Below are positions 1 through 9,700 of a stretch of 64,000 bases of DNA, piece by piece. Under the pieces are notes generated by a model. That model had not been told where the DNA came from. It worked only from the letters and a program-made list of their open reading frames with translations, and did not search any database. Numbering within the stretch: the stretch's first letter is position 1; every line of letters starts with the position of its first letter. The translations under genes were made by a program, and so were the position numbers. The DNA is from Lachnospiraceae bacterium MA2020 (GTDB taxonomy: Bacteria; Bacillota; Clostridia; Lachnospirales; Lachnospiraceae): assembly GCA_000746015.1 (NCBI GenBank), contig JQKK01000005.1, positions 62,001-126,000 of the forward strand, read 5' to 3'.

Positions 1-1
1 A

Positions 2-2233
2 GCGATAGTTATGGCAGTTCTGCTTATTGCAGCAGGCTGTGCACATGATGCAAAGCTTAAATCTGAGAGTGCTGCGCCTGCCGGAGCTGAGACTTTGGCC
101 GGCGAGGCTAACGGTATAAACGGTGCAGTAAAGGTTGAGGTTCAGGCCGATGCTGACAAAATTTACTCAGTGAAGGTTACAGAGCACTCTGAGACAGACG
201 GTATCGGCACAAACGCAGTTGATGCTATACCTGGTGCGATAGTAGATGCGCAGTCACTTGATGTTGACGCGGTTTCCGGTGCTACTATCACATCAAACGC
301 TATCAAGGAGGCTGTAAAGGCAGCTTTGGAGAGCGGTGGAATCGATGCTTCAAAGTTTGGCGGAGCAGCCGGTGCTGAAGCAGCAGGTTCTGAGGCAGCT
401 TCAGAAGCAGCACCTGCAGTTGATCCGGCTGATATTCCGGATACAGCCAAGACAGCAACTGGTGAGGCTCAGGGACTTGACGGCCCTGTAAAGGTTGAAG
501 TTATCGCTGATGACCAGAAGCTTTATTCTGTAAAGGTTACTGAGCAGAATGAGACTGAGGGTATCGGATCTGTTGCAGCAGAGAAGATCCCGGCAGCAAT
601 GGTTGAGCAGCAGACAATCAACGTAGATGCAATGAGTGGTGCAACTATCACATCTGACGCTGTAAAGAACGCTGTTAAGTCAGCTCTTGAGAGCGCAGGC
701 ATTGCAACGACAGCATTTGAGACTGCTAAGGCAGGCAGTGCTGCTGAGGATAAGACAGTTGATGTTGATGTTTGCGTAGTTGGCGCAGGCGGTGCTGGTA
801 TCACAGCAGCTATCGAGGCAGCAGACGCAGGTAAGAAGGTTGTTATTATCGAGAGCCAGGCTATGGCAGGCGGTAATACAACACGTTCAACAGGTGGTCT
901 TAACGCATCAAAGACAACTCTTCAGGATGAGAATGAGTTTGACGAGTCAGCAGGTGTTGAGAAAACCCTCAAGACTGCAGCTGATGAATGGGCAGATAAT
1001 AAAGAGATCACAGATCTTGCTGCAACAGTTAAAGAGCAGTGGGATGCTTATCAGGAAAAGCCTGAAGGCTATTTCGACTCTGTAGAGCTCTTTGAGCTTG
1101 ATACTATGATCGGTGGACATGGTATCAATGATATTAATCTCGTTAAGTTCCTTTGCGAGAACAGCGCTGATGCTATCGATTGGCTCGACAAGATCGGTGC
1201 ACCTCTTAAGTCTGTAGGCAGCTTTGGCGGCGCTTCTGTTAAGCGTATCCACAGACCTATCGATGACGAGGGCAAGACAAAGTCAGTAGGTGCTTATCTT
1301 GTACCTATCCTTACAAAGAACCTTGAGGATAGAGGTATCGAGGTCATCTACGATACAACTGCTGATGAGATCATGATGACAGATGGCAAGGTTAGCGGTA
1401 TTCACGCTAAGGGCAATGGCGGCAACGAAGTTGTTGTAAATGCTCCTGCAGTAGTACTTGCAACAGGCGGATTTGGATACAATAACGACATGGTTGCAAA
1501 GTATCAGCCTGACTTTAAGGGCTATATGTCAACAAATGCTCCGGGCGCTATGGGCCAGGGTATCGATATGGCTACAGCTGTTGGCGCAGCTGTTGTTGAT
1601 ATGGATCAGATCCAGCTTCATCCTACTGTTGAGAAGAACACAGCTTCTCTTATTACAGAAGGACTTCGTGGTGACGGTGCTATCCTTGTAAACTCAGAAG
1701 GAAAGCGTTTCTTTGATGAAGTTTCAACAAGAGACAAGGTTTCAGCAGCTGAGTTTAAGCAGCCGGGTGAGTTTGCATGGCTCGTTGTTGACCAGGCAAT
1801 GGTTGATGCATCAAGCGTTATCCAGGGCTATATCAATAAGGGACTTACTATCGAGGGTAAGGATGCAGCAGATCTTGCAGCAAATATCAAAGTTGATGCA
1901 GCTGCATTTGAGCAGACTCTCGAAGATTGGAATAAGTGCGTAGAAGCTAAGGAAGATAAGGAGTTTGGCAGAACAAGCTTTGCAAATCCTCTCAGCACAG
2001 CTCCATACTACGCTATTCAGGTTGCACCTGGTATCCATCATACAATGGGTGGATTAAAGATCAATACAGATACAGAAGTACTTGATGAGAGCGGAAATGC
2101 AATCCCAGGTCTCTTTGCAGCAGGCGAAGTTACAGGTGGTGTTCACGGAGGAAACCGTCTTGGCGGTAACGCTGTAGCTGACATAATCGTATTCGGTCGT
2201 CAGGCTGGTATAAAGGCAGCAGCTTACAAGTAA
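2..2233 (+). CDS. FAD-dependent reductase lipoprotein with two FMN-binding domains (5' end outside window)
   Basis: Extracytoplasmic flavoprotein of the fumarate/urocanate reductase-like family. The frame is open to the window edge. The first in-window ATG (position 11) is followed at once by a hydrophobic stretch and lipobox AAGC with no preceding basic residues, so the true start is probably upstream. Counting from that ATG, two FMN-binding domains follow, each ending in a covalent-FMN (ApbE-type) motif: DAVSGAT near residue 87 and DAMSGAT near 207. The FAD domain begins with VVGAGGAG near residue 256. Active-site signatures are QLHPT, STRDKVSAA (the Arg corresponds to the proton donor of flavocytochrome c fumarate reductase) and HHTMGG. 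The C-terminal FAD-binding motif GNRLGGNA is present. It is the first of three related genes. The electron acceptor (fumarate, urocanate, an acrylate or other enoate) cannot be told from sequence. Confidence 0.9.
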   Translation, partial: AIVMAVLLIAAGCAHDAKLKSESAAPAGAETLAGEANGINGAVKVEVQADADKIYSVKVTEHSETDGIGTNAVDAIPGAIVDAQSLDVDAVSGATITSNAIKEAVKAALESGGIDASKFGGAAGAEAAGSEAASEAAPAVDPADIPDTAKTATGEAQGLDGPVKVEVIADDQKLYSVKVTEQNETEGIGSVAAEKIPAAMVEQQTINVDAMSGATITSDAVKNAVKSALESAGIATTAFETAKAGSAAEDKTVDVDVCVVGAGGAGITAAIEAADAGKKVVIIESQAMAGGNTTRSTGGLNASKTTLQDENEFDESAGVEKTLKTAADEWADNKEITDLAATVKEQWDAYQEKPEGYFDSVELFELDTMIGGHGINDINLVKFLCENSADAIDWLDKIGAPLKSVGSFGGASVKRIHRPIDDEGKTKSVGAYLVPILTKNLEDRGIEVIYDTTADEIMMTDGKVSGIHAKGNGGNEVVVNAPAVVLATGGFGYNNDMVAKYQPDFKGYMSTNAPGAMGQGIDMATAVGAAVVDMDQIQLHPTVEKNTASLITEGLRGDGAILVNSEGKRFFDEVSTRDKVSAAEFKQPGEFAWLVVDQAMVDASSVIQGYINKGLTIEGKDAADLAANIKVDAAAFEQTLEDWNKCVEAKEDKEFGRTSFANPLSTAPYYAIQVAPGIHHTMGGLKINTDTEVLDESGNAIPGLFAAGEVTGGVHGGNRLGGNAVADIIVFGRQAGIKAAAYK

Positions 2234-2260
2234 TTTGGAATTGTTTTTGGAGAAATAAGT

Positions 2261-4528
2261 ATGAGAAATGTGAAAAAATGGTCACTGATCGTTACACTAG
2301 TGGGATTAGTAACACTTGCAGCATGTGCAAAGAATGTTTCAAATCAGAAATCTGGAAATGCACCTGCTGACGCGACTACATGCACCGGTGAAGCAAACGG
2401 AATCGGCGGAGCAGTGAAGGTTGAGGTAAAGGCTGATGCAGACAAGATTTATTCTGTAACAGTTACCGAGCACAATGAGACAGATGGCATTGGTACAAAG
2501 GCAGTTGATGCTATACCAGGTGCTATCGTAGACGCACAGTCACTTGATGTTGATGCTGTTGCAGGTGCAACTATCACATCTGATGCTATTAAGAATGCAG
2601 TTAAGGCAGCTCTTGACGGAGCAGGTCTTGACTCATCAAAGTATGGCGGAGCAGCTACAGCTGCAGCCGGCTCTGAAGAGGCAGCTTCTGAGGCAGCACC
2701 TGCAGTTGATCCAGCTGATATCCCTGATACAGCTAAGACAGCAACAGGCGAGGCACAGGGACTTGACGGTCCTGTAAAGGTTGAAGTTATCGCTGACGAG
2801 AACCAGATCTACTCTGTAAAGGTTACAGAGCAGCAGGAGACTGAGGGTATCGGTACTGTTGCAGCAGAGAAGATCCCGGCAGCTATCGTTGCTCAGCAGA
2901 CAATCAACGTAGATGCAATGAGTGGTGCAACTATTACATCTGACGCTGTAAAGAACGCTGTTAAGTCAGCTCTTGAGAGCGCAGGCATTGCAACAGCAGC
3001 ATTTGAGGGAGCTGGTAAGGCTACTGCAGCTACTGCTGAAGACAGAACTATCGATGTTGACGTTTGTGTAGTCGGAGCAGGCGGAGCTGGTATGAGTGCA
3101 GCTATCGAAGCTTATGACGCAGGCAAGAAGGTAGTTATCCTTGAGAGTCAGGCTATGGCAGGTGGTAACTCAACTCGTGCAGGCGGCGGACTTAACGCAG
3201 CAAAGACAAAGAGACAGGATGAGAACGAATTCACTGAGGAAGCTGGTGTTGAGAAGACTCTCAAGAATGCAGCAGGTGATGAAGTTAAGGATAACGAGGC
3301 AGTACAGAAGCTCGCTGAGACAGTTAAGAAGCAGTGGGAAGACTATCAGGCTAATCCGGAAGGATACTTCGATTCTCCTGAGCTCTTCCAGCTTGATACA
3401 ATCATTGGCGGACACGGAAAGAACGATCCTGAGCTTGTAAAGTTCATGACAGAGCATAGTGCAGACGCTATCGACTGGCTTGATTCTATCGGTGCTCCTC
3501 TTGAGTCTGTAGGTGCAGCAGGTGGTGCAGCAGTTAAGCGTATCCACAGACCTGTAGATGATGAGGGTAAGGCAAAGGAAGTTGGTGCTTATCTTGTACC
3601 TATCTTCCAGGAGAACGTTGAGAAGAGAAATATCGAGATCGTTTATGAGACAACTGCTGATGAGATCCTTATGGCTGACGGCAAGGTAACTGGTGTTCAC
3701 GCTACAGGCGCAGCAGGAAATGAAGTTACAGTAAACGCTCCGGCTGTTGTTATCGCAACAGGTGGATTCGGATACAACAACGAGATGGTTGCTAAGTACA
3801 GACCAGACCTCAAGGGATTCATGTCAACAAATGCACCAAGTGCTATGGGACAGGGTATCGAGATGGCTGAGAAGGCTGGAGCAGACTTCGTTGATATGGA
3901 TCAGATCCAGCTTCACCCAACAGTTGAGAAGAATTCTTCATCACTTATCACAGAGGGACTTCGTGGTGACGGTGCTATCCTTGTTAATACAGATGGTAAG
4001 CGTTTCTATGATGAAGTTTCAACAAGAGATAAGGTTTCAGCAGCAGAGTTTGAGCAGCCAGGTGAGTTCTCATGGCTCATCATCGACCAGAAGATGGTTG
4101 ACGCTTCTAAGGTAATCCAGGGCTACATCCAGAAGGGTTACACAACAGAAGGCAAGGACTACAAAGAGCTCGCTGAGAAGATCGAGATCAACGCTGAGAA
4201 CTTCGAAGAGACAATGAACAAGTGGAATGAGTATGTTGAGAAGAAGGAAGATCCTGACTTCGGAAGAACAAGTTTCGAGTCTCCTCTTGATACAGCTCCA
4301 TTCTATGCTATCAAGGTTGCTCCTGGTATCCACCACACAATGGGTGGTATCCACATCAATCCTGAGACAGAGGTACTTGATAAGGACGGAAACGTTATCC
4401 CTGGTCTCTTTGCAGCAGGCGAAGTAACAGGTGGAGTTCACGGCGGAAACCGTCTTGGTGGTAACGCTGTCTGCGATATCGTTGTATTTGGTCGTCAGGC
4501 CGGACAGAAAGCAGCAGCTTACAAGTAA
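2261..4528 (+). CDS. FAD-dependent reductase lipoprotein with two FMN-binding domains, paralog
   Basis: Paralog of the preceding gene, 27 bp downstream. The start has a GGAG site about 9 bp upstream. The N-terminus is a lipoprotein signal (basic MRNVKK, hydrophobic core, lipobox LAAC with Cys22). The domain order is the same: FMN-binding domain with DAVAGAT near residue 98, a second with DAMSGAT near 218, then the FAD domain from about 268 (VVGAGGAG). STRDKVSAA near 587, HHTMGG and GNRLGGNA are kept. The protein is 755 residues. A linker rich in Ala, Glu and Ser joins the FMN domains. It is probably tethered outside the cytoplasmic membrane and takes electrons through covalent FMN to reduce an external acceptor. 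The acceptor is unknown, and differences from the first copy may reflect another substrate. Confidence 0.9.
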   Translation: MRNVKKWSLIVTLVGLVTLAACAKNVSNQKSGNAPADATTCTGEANGIGGAVKVEVKADADKIYSVTVTEHNETDGIGTKAVDAIPGAIVDAQSLDVDAVAGATITSDAIKNAVKAALDGAGLDSSKYGGAATAAAGSEEAASEAAPAVDPADIPDTAKTATGEAQGLDGPVKVEVIADENQIYSVKVTEQQETEGIGTVAAEKIPAAIVAQQTINVDAMSGATITSDAVKNAVKSALESAGIATAAFEGAGKATAATAEDRTIDVDVCVVGAGGAGMSAAIEAYDAGKKVVILESQAMAGGNSTRAGGGLNAAKTKRQDENEFTEEAGVEKTLKNAAGDEVKDNEAVQKLAETVKKQWEDYQANPEGYFDSPELFQLDTIIGGHGKNDPELVKFMTEHSADAIDWLDSIGAPLESVGAAGGAAVKRIHRPVDDEGKAKEVGAYLVPIFQENVEKRNIEIVYETTADEILMADGKVTGVHATGAAGNEVTVNAPAVVIATGGFGYNNEMVAKYRPDLKGFMSTNAPSAMGQGIEMAEKAGADFVDMDQIQLHPTVEKNSSSLITEGLRGDGAILVNTDGKRFYDEVSTRDKVSAAEFEQPGEFSWLIIDQKMVDASKVIQGYIQKGYTTEGKDYKELAEKIEINAENFEETMNKWNEYVEKKEDPDFGRTSFESPLDTAPFYAIKVAPGIHHTMGGIHINPETEVLDKDGNVIPGLFAAGEVTGGVHGGNRLGGNAVCDIVVFGRQAGQKAAAYK

Positions 4529-4589
4529 AATAGCAGATGGTAATACACTTAGTGTTTACTATATAAAAAATTAAGAAGGAAACAAGGAA

Positions 4590-4973
4590 ATGAGAAAAGC
4601 AAAATATTTATTACTTATTGCAGCAATCGGTGTATTTTCAATGACAGCATGCGGAAAGTCAGCAGACAAGGGCGCTGATGCATCTGCAGAGGCTAAGACA
4701 TGCACAGGCGAGGCTCAGGGCATGGACGGAGCTGTTAAGGTTGAGGTTAAGGCTGATGCAAACAAGATCTACTCAGTAACAGTTACAGAGCAGAATGAGA
4801 CAGAAGGCGTTGGCACAAAGGCTGTTGACGAGCTTCCAGGCGCTATCGTAGAGAAGCAGTCACTCAACGTTGACGCTGTTTCAGGCGCAACAGTTACATC
4901 TGAAGCTATCAAGGAAGCTGTAAAGAACGCACTTGAGAGTGCCGGCATTGATACAGCAGCATTTGAGAAATAA
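4590..4973 (+). CDS. Single FMN-binding domain lipoprotein
   Basis: A 127-residue lipoprotein: MRKAK, hydrophobic segment, lipobox TAC with Cys21, then one FMN-binding domain with DAVSGATVT near residue 99, the expected threonine attachment site for ApbE flavin transferase. It closely matches the FMN domains of the two large reductases upstream but has no FAD module. The start is preceded by AAGGAA. It lies 61 bp after the second reductase and before a strong terminator, so it is likely the last gene of the operon. The inferred role is an electron-carrying flavin lipoprotein that feeds or buffers the two reductases. Confidence 0.88.
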   Translation: MRKAKYLLLIAAIGVFSMTACGKSADKGADASAEAKTCTGEAQGMDGAVKVEVKADANKIYSVTVTEQNETEGVGTKAVDELPGAIVEKQSLNVDAVSGATVTSEAIKEAVKNALESAGIDTAAFEK

Positions 4974-5003
4974 GTAGAATTTAATAAGCATAATGCTTAA
5001 GAG

Positions 5004-5038
5004 AATCCCTCTACCTTTGACCGGTAGAGGGATTTTTT
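5004..5038 (+). terminator. Rho-independent terminator of the flavoprotein operon
   Basis: Perfect stem AATCCCTCTACC (5004-5015) with its complement at 5023-5034, a 7-nt loop and a run of six T at 5033-5038. Confidence 0.9.
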
Positions 5039-5115
5039 AGTGACTGAATTTTCGAAAAGTGTTAAAATGGCAAATGTAGCTTGTAATGGTTTTGACAGAT
5101 AAATGGAGTAATTTT

Positions 5116-5913
5116 ATGATAAAACTTGTGGCAACAGATGTAGATGGAACACTTGTAAAGGATTCATATCCGGAAGTATATCCTGAGATGATAGAGATGA
5201 TAAAAAAGCTGCGTGCTATGGATATTATCGTATGCATAGCGAGTGGCAGGCAGTACAGCAGTATAGCGAGGATGTTTGAGGAAGTAGCTCATGATCTGAT
5301 ATTTATCGCAGGCAACGGCTCTCACATCAAGTGCCGCGGTGTAGATATGAGCGTGGTAAAGATGGACAGAGGCTATGCTGAAGAGCTTACACGTGACCTG
5401 AGAGCGCATAAGGATGAATGTGAGCTTATCTTTGAGGCTCCGGGGCTTACTTATGTAGAGTCAAAGGATGAGGAGTTTATCCACATCTTAAAGAATCTTT
5501 ATAGGAATGATACTATCCTTGTAGATGACGCACTTGAGGCAAATCAGAATATCGTGAAGATCTCAGCTTTCCACCGCCCTTCTATCCGTAAGCTTGGAGA
5601 GGAAGTGCTGATACCTAAGTGGAAAGACAGACTTAAGGCAACTATGGCAGGTGAAGACTGGGTAGACTTCATGGATAAGTCGGTGGACAAGGGAAACGCT
5701 CTTAAGACTATTCAGGACTTTTTCCATATCACACCAGAGGAGACAATGGTATTTGGAGATAACAATAATGATATCGGCATGCTGGATATTGCGGCTGAGA
5801 GCTATGCGGTAGAGACTGCGCCAGATGTTGTAAAAGCGCATGCTGCACATATATGTGGCTCATGGAAGGAAAAAGGAGTATATCAGGTACTTAAAGAAAA
5901 ATTTGGAGAATAA
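5116..5913 (+). CDS. Cof-type HAD family phosphatase
   Basis: HAD superfamily hydrolase of the Cof/YbjI type, 265 residues, cytoplasmic. Motif I is DVDGTLV near residue 8, with the nucleophile Asp as first D. The conserved lysine lies in the middle part, and motif IV is GDNNNDIGML near the C-terminus, with a C2-type cap between. ATG at 5116 is preferred because GGAG lies 7 bp before it; an in-frame ATG at 5086 has no such site. These enzymes dephosphorylate sugar phosphates, flavin mononucleotide or pyridoxal phosphate, and the substrate cannot be assigned here. FMN turnover would fit the neighbouring FMN proteins but is only a suggestion. It is flanked by terminators and is probably monocistronic. 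Confidence 0.88.
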   Translation: MIKLVATDVDGTLVKDSYPEVYPEMIEMIKKLRAMDIIVCIASGRQYSSIARMFEEVAHDLIFIAGNGSHIKCRGVDMSVVKMDRGYAEELTRDLRAHKDECELIFEAPGLTYVESKDEEFIHILKNLYRNDTILVDDALEANQNIVKISAFHRPSIRKLGEEVLIPKWKDRLKATMAGEDWVDFMDKSVDKGNALKTIQDFFHITPEETMVFGDNNNDIGMLDIAAESYAVETAPDVVKAHAAHICGSWKEKGVYQVLKEKFGE

Positions 5914-5930
5914 TTACATAAATATTAACG

Positions 5931-5970
5931 CGAAAACGGTACTCCTAGATTTAGGAGTACCGTTTTCGTT
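5931..5970 (+). terminator. Long perfect hairpin, probable terminator
   Basis: A 17-bp perfect stem (5931-5947 with 5952-5968) and a 4-nt loop, 17 bp after the phosphatase stop codon. The T-tract is part of the 3' arm (TTTTCGTT). Confidence 0.8.
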
Positions 5971-6139
5971 CTGTTGGGTTATAAGGATTGATTTTGTCCC
6001 GCGCCCACAATGGCGGGACGAACAAAAATGTATGAGAAAAAATACAACTATAAAATAACACCATATCTAATTGAGGTCAATACATTTTGTTGCGATTTTA
6101 TTAAAAGTTTATAATTAGTGTAACAAAAAATGAGTACGG
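5971..6139. other. Intergenic region with a small inverted repeat
   Basis: No gene was seen. An inverted repeat TTTTGTCCCGC (5992-6002) and GCGGGACGAACAAAA (6013-6027) can fold into a stem with a small bulge. It could be a degenerate terminator or a small repeat element; no second copy was noticed. Confidence 0.35.
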
Positions 6140-6166
6140 TAAAGAAATCTCAAAAACAGCCGATAT
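6140..6166 (+). promoter_or_regulatory. Sigma-28 (flagellar, FliA/SigD) promoter
   Basis: TAAA at 6140-6143, exactly 15 bp, then GCCGATAT at 6159-6166. This matches the TAAA-N15-GCCGATAA consensus except for the last base, and the start codon of the small gene is 42 bp downstream. Confidence 0.8.
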
Positions 6167-6208
6167 ACATCTTGTAAGAAGTTGTGTTACATACAGGCGA
6201 GGTGGTGT

Positions 6209-6511
6209 ATGAGGATAGACTCTGTTTATGGTGTAAAGAGCAGCTCGGTTGCGGATATTTTTGAAGCAGGAAAACGTGGAGAGCTTGACTACTCTGCGAT
6301 ACTTAAAAGCAAGAAAGAAGAGCTAAAAAATAAGATAGAGAATGGCGATACAGAAGAGAAGATACCTATCGGTGGCTCGGAGTTTACCATCAAGGAATGG
6401 GATAAGTTGATGCATACGATAGATAAGGCGCAGGATGCAATTAAAGACGAGCTTGAGGAGCGCGAGGAAAGACTGGAAAGAGAAAGGCTTAAAGAAACTT
6501 TGGAAGAATGA
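6209..6511 (+). CDS. Small charged protein of unknown function under a sigma-28 promoter
   Basis: A 100-residue soluble protein that I do not recognise. ATG at 6209 is chosen because GAGGTGG lies just upstream; an in-frame ATG at 6182 would place that site inside the gene. The N-terminus reads MRIDSVYG. The middle contains KKEELKNKIENG, which faintly recalls the C-terminal segment of FlgM-type anti-sigma factors. The C-terminal third is a strongly charged helix rich in Glu, Arg and Leu, likely a coiled coil. There is no signal peptide or membrane segment. The near-perfect sigma-28 promoter at 6140-6166 predicts co-expression with late flagellar and chemotaxis genes. The gene is monocistronic, with its own terminator. 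Confidence 0.75.
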   Translation: MRIDSVYGVKSSSVADIFEAGKRGELDYSAILKSKKEELKNKIENGDTEEKIPIGGSEFTIKEWDKLMHTIDKAQDAIKDELEEREERLERERLKETLEE

Positions 6512-6516
6512 AAAAT

Positions 6517-6549
6517 GCCCCGGAGAATGTATGATCTTCGGGGCTTTTT
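6517..6549 (+). terminator. Rho-independent terminator
   Basis: GCCCCGGAG (6517-6525) pairs with CTTCGGGGC (6536-6544), including one G-U pair, followed by TTTTT at 6545-6549. Confidence 0.88.
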
Positions 6550-6550
6550 G

Positions 6551-6799
6551 CTTTACGTGGACTCTCTTTCTACAAGCTTTGACTGGAAAATGATGTGCTG
6601 TGTGCTGAGCGGCGTATCTTTTTGACAACAATATGACAGCACTTCATAAAGTACATATAAAATCTAAAGATATTCAATTAATTTTCCGATATATCTTATA
6701 ACTTGAGGTTTCATGTTCATCAAAGGGCGTAAGGGATTTGCAGTGACAGGGGATGTATATGCTGCAGATGCGCGATGATAAAGCAGGGGGTAAGTTTTT
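6551..6799 (+). promoter_or_regulatory. Upstream region of the giant surface protein, weak sigma-A promoter candidate
   Basis: No gene is seen in these 249 bp. A -35-like TTGACA at 6622-6627 is followed after 17 bp by CATAAA (6645-6650), a poor -10. The ribosome binding site AGGGGG is at 6785-6790. Confidence 0.35.
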
Positions 6800-9700
6800 A
6801 TGAAAGGAACGCGGAAATTAAAGAGAAAATTGCTGAGTATTTTGCTTGCATCAACGCTGGTTGCTGGAATGCTGCCAAGCACAGCCTGGGCAGATGCGCA
6901 GAGTACTGATACGTCACTAGGGGGGGCGAACGGTAGTTCTGTATCGCAAGATGCAAATCAGAGCTCTAATGGGAAGAAGCTTGAGGGGCTGATGGAGACA
7001 TCCGGATATGGAGGTGTGCCTTCAGCTGGAGACGATGCCGGTAATGGCATGAGATATTATGTTGGATTTGAATCAGACAGTGGAACTGATGGAATTGCTA
7101 GTTGTGATGCAGACAAATTAGTTGATGGTAATGCAGGTGCTGAACAGTATAAGTATTGCGTAGGGAGTCCTGGAACATTAACTACGGAGTTTCATTACGA
7201 TACAGCTTTTGTGCCTAAAAAGTATTATTTGATGACGGCTGAAGATACTTCGCGTCATTCCGGAAGAAATCCACAAAGCTGGAAGATTTTCGCAAAAGAA
7301 AAAAAATCCGACAGTTATACTGTAATAGCAGATGTTTCCGATTATACAAGTATGGGAGCCCTAGATAATACAGTATATAATTTTGATTTTGCTAACATTG
7401 AAAATAATAAATATCGATATTTTAAATTCGAAGTTTCAGCTGTTCAGGGTTCTGATGAGTGTTTCCAGCTTGGAGAACTTTACATGGCAGGACTAGTCTT
7501 GCCAAAAAATGGTGATGATGCTGGGGATGGTTTGAAATATTATGTTGGAAATGATGCTTTTACTAATATTACAGGAACTGATATAAATAAAACTTCTCAG
7601 GGACCAGGCTTTCTGTTTGATGGTAGTTATGGCGGAGCTTATAAGTATTATACAACTACAAAGCCTTTATGGGTAGAATTTAACGCGGAAACTTCATTTG
7701 TTCCTAAAAAGTATTATTTTCTGACAGGAGAGGATACCGCCTCATATCATAGAAATCCAACAAAGTGGAAAATTTTTGCCAAACAAGATCCTGGTGACAA
7801 CTGGACTACAATAGCAGAAGATACCAATGATAATATGATGGCTGACAAAAACAATACAGTATATGAGTTTAGTTTCAATAGTAATGTTAGCAAGTTATAT
7901 AGATATTTCAGACTTGAAGTAGATGATTTTGAAGCCGCTGGTTTCCAGCTTGGCGAGCTCTACATGGCAGGAAAAGATGAGGCACAAATCGTTGATGTCG
8001 ACTATCCTCATGCTACATCAACAACCGACAGCAGCGTAACGCTTAAAGTTGACGGTGATATAGCTCCCTGTAAATGGCAGAAGAGTGAAAGCTCTGAAAC
8101 AGAGCCTAATACTTTTACTGATATAGATGGTGCAACAACGCAAAAATATACATTTGAAGAGAGTAACCTTGTGGACGGTGCATGGTATCGCTGCAAAGTT
8201 GGCAGTTCCTATAGCAAGGCTGTGCAGCTTATATATCCTGATGCCAATAATGGTAGTGGTTGGGGTGAAACTACTGACACATTTGGCAGAATATGGACAT
8301 ATCCACATAAGTACTCTGAGAATTACCAAACCTCATGGTATGTGAGCAACGGAACTGCGGCATACGCAGTTGATATTTACGAAGATAATACATACGGCTA
8401 TTATACGGCTAAATTTGATGTAGTAGGTAAATATGTAAAAAAAGATAATAATGACATCGAAACTACTTACATGCTCCAGACAACCTATGCAGGTGACGGC
8501 TGGGGTATGACCAGCAGTACTGAGAAGGATCCGGGAGTACAGGATAAATGGTCTGTCAAACAAAAGGCTCCTGACAGTCTGAAGATGACATTTGATGAAA
8601 GCAATGAATCCAAAGTCAATGTCGAGGCGACTCTTGATGATGGCGGTTCATTCGCGGTCTACTGTGATACACAGCTTGGAAATGATGATACAAGCGATTA
8701 CAGTGACAGTGCAGCACTTGTCACCAAGCTTAACAGTAAAAAGGGCTTGCAGCAGCTTACAATGGTAGGAGCCGCATCAGAGGCTGATGCAAAGGATGAT
8801 AATCCAGCATTTACTATTCAAGGTATCAAGAATGATCCAGTATTTTGGGTAGGTCCATACTGGCTTAACGTTTATGCTTTTAATACGGATGGGGATTATG
8901 GCTGCACTTTGAATGAAGTGTATGCAAAGGGAAGAGAGAAGACAGAAGCTGCAGTAAAGGCAGAAGGAATCGACAGCGGAACTGCTATAAGCTGGCTGAA
9001 TATAGACGCAAGGGATACAGTAGAATTCCAGTTTGCTGTAGGTGACGCTGCGAGCGCAGGAGCCATCAGCAGTACTGTAAATTATACAGACGAGACACTT
9101 GAAGGACTTGATTCAGAGCAAAAGTACACTATTACCTATGAGGGCAATACTGAAGGCATCGAGGTTACATCATCTACTACCGGAACAATCACTATTAGTG
9201 ACTACTTAGGCAAGACCATCGAACTTCAGAAGGAAGGCTATGAGCCACAGGAGATCACTCTTGCACCGCGTCCTATAGCACAGGCAGCAGTAATAGCAGA
9301 CCAGGCGGAAATCGCAAAGTCACCGGTCTACGTAAAAGATCAGGAGACGGCAGTTACAGAAAACAGTGTTACGCTTAGGTTTTTTGATAATGCAATGCTC
9401 AATCAGCAGTATGCAATCTTTAATGGTGACACACTTGTAGGCGGATGGGTTTTAGGTACGAACGGAATGGTTGTATTCGACGGTTTGACTGAAAATACAG
9501 CTTATGAAGTGAGGGCGAAGATTCCTGCAACTAATATAGCTCCTAGGTCAGATGAAGCAATAACAAAAGTAAAAACAGCAGCAGCTATCACTGTGACCGA
9601 GCCTGACAAAAAAACTGTGGATTATAACGGAGAGGCTCAAAAATTTACAGTAACTACCTCAGGTGGTACAAATACAAAGGTTGCCTATAGCACAGATTAT

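Noticed and set aside
3170-3700. Long antisense open frames within the reductase genes
   Set aside because: They arise from codon bias on the opposite strand, lack initiation signals and have no recognisable domains.
5840-6058. Open frame across the end of the phosphatase and its terminator
   Set aside because: It is read through a 17-bp hairpin, has no ribosome binding site and overlaps a well-supported gene.
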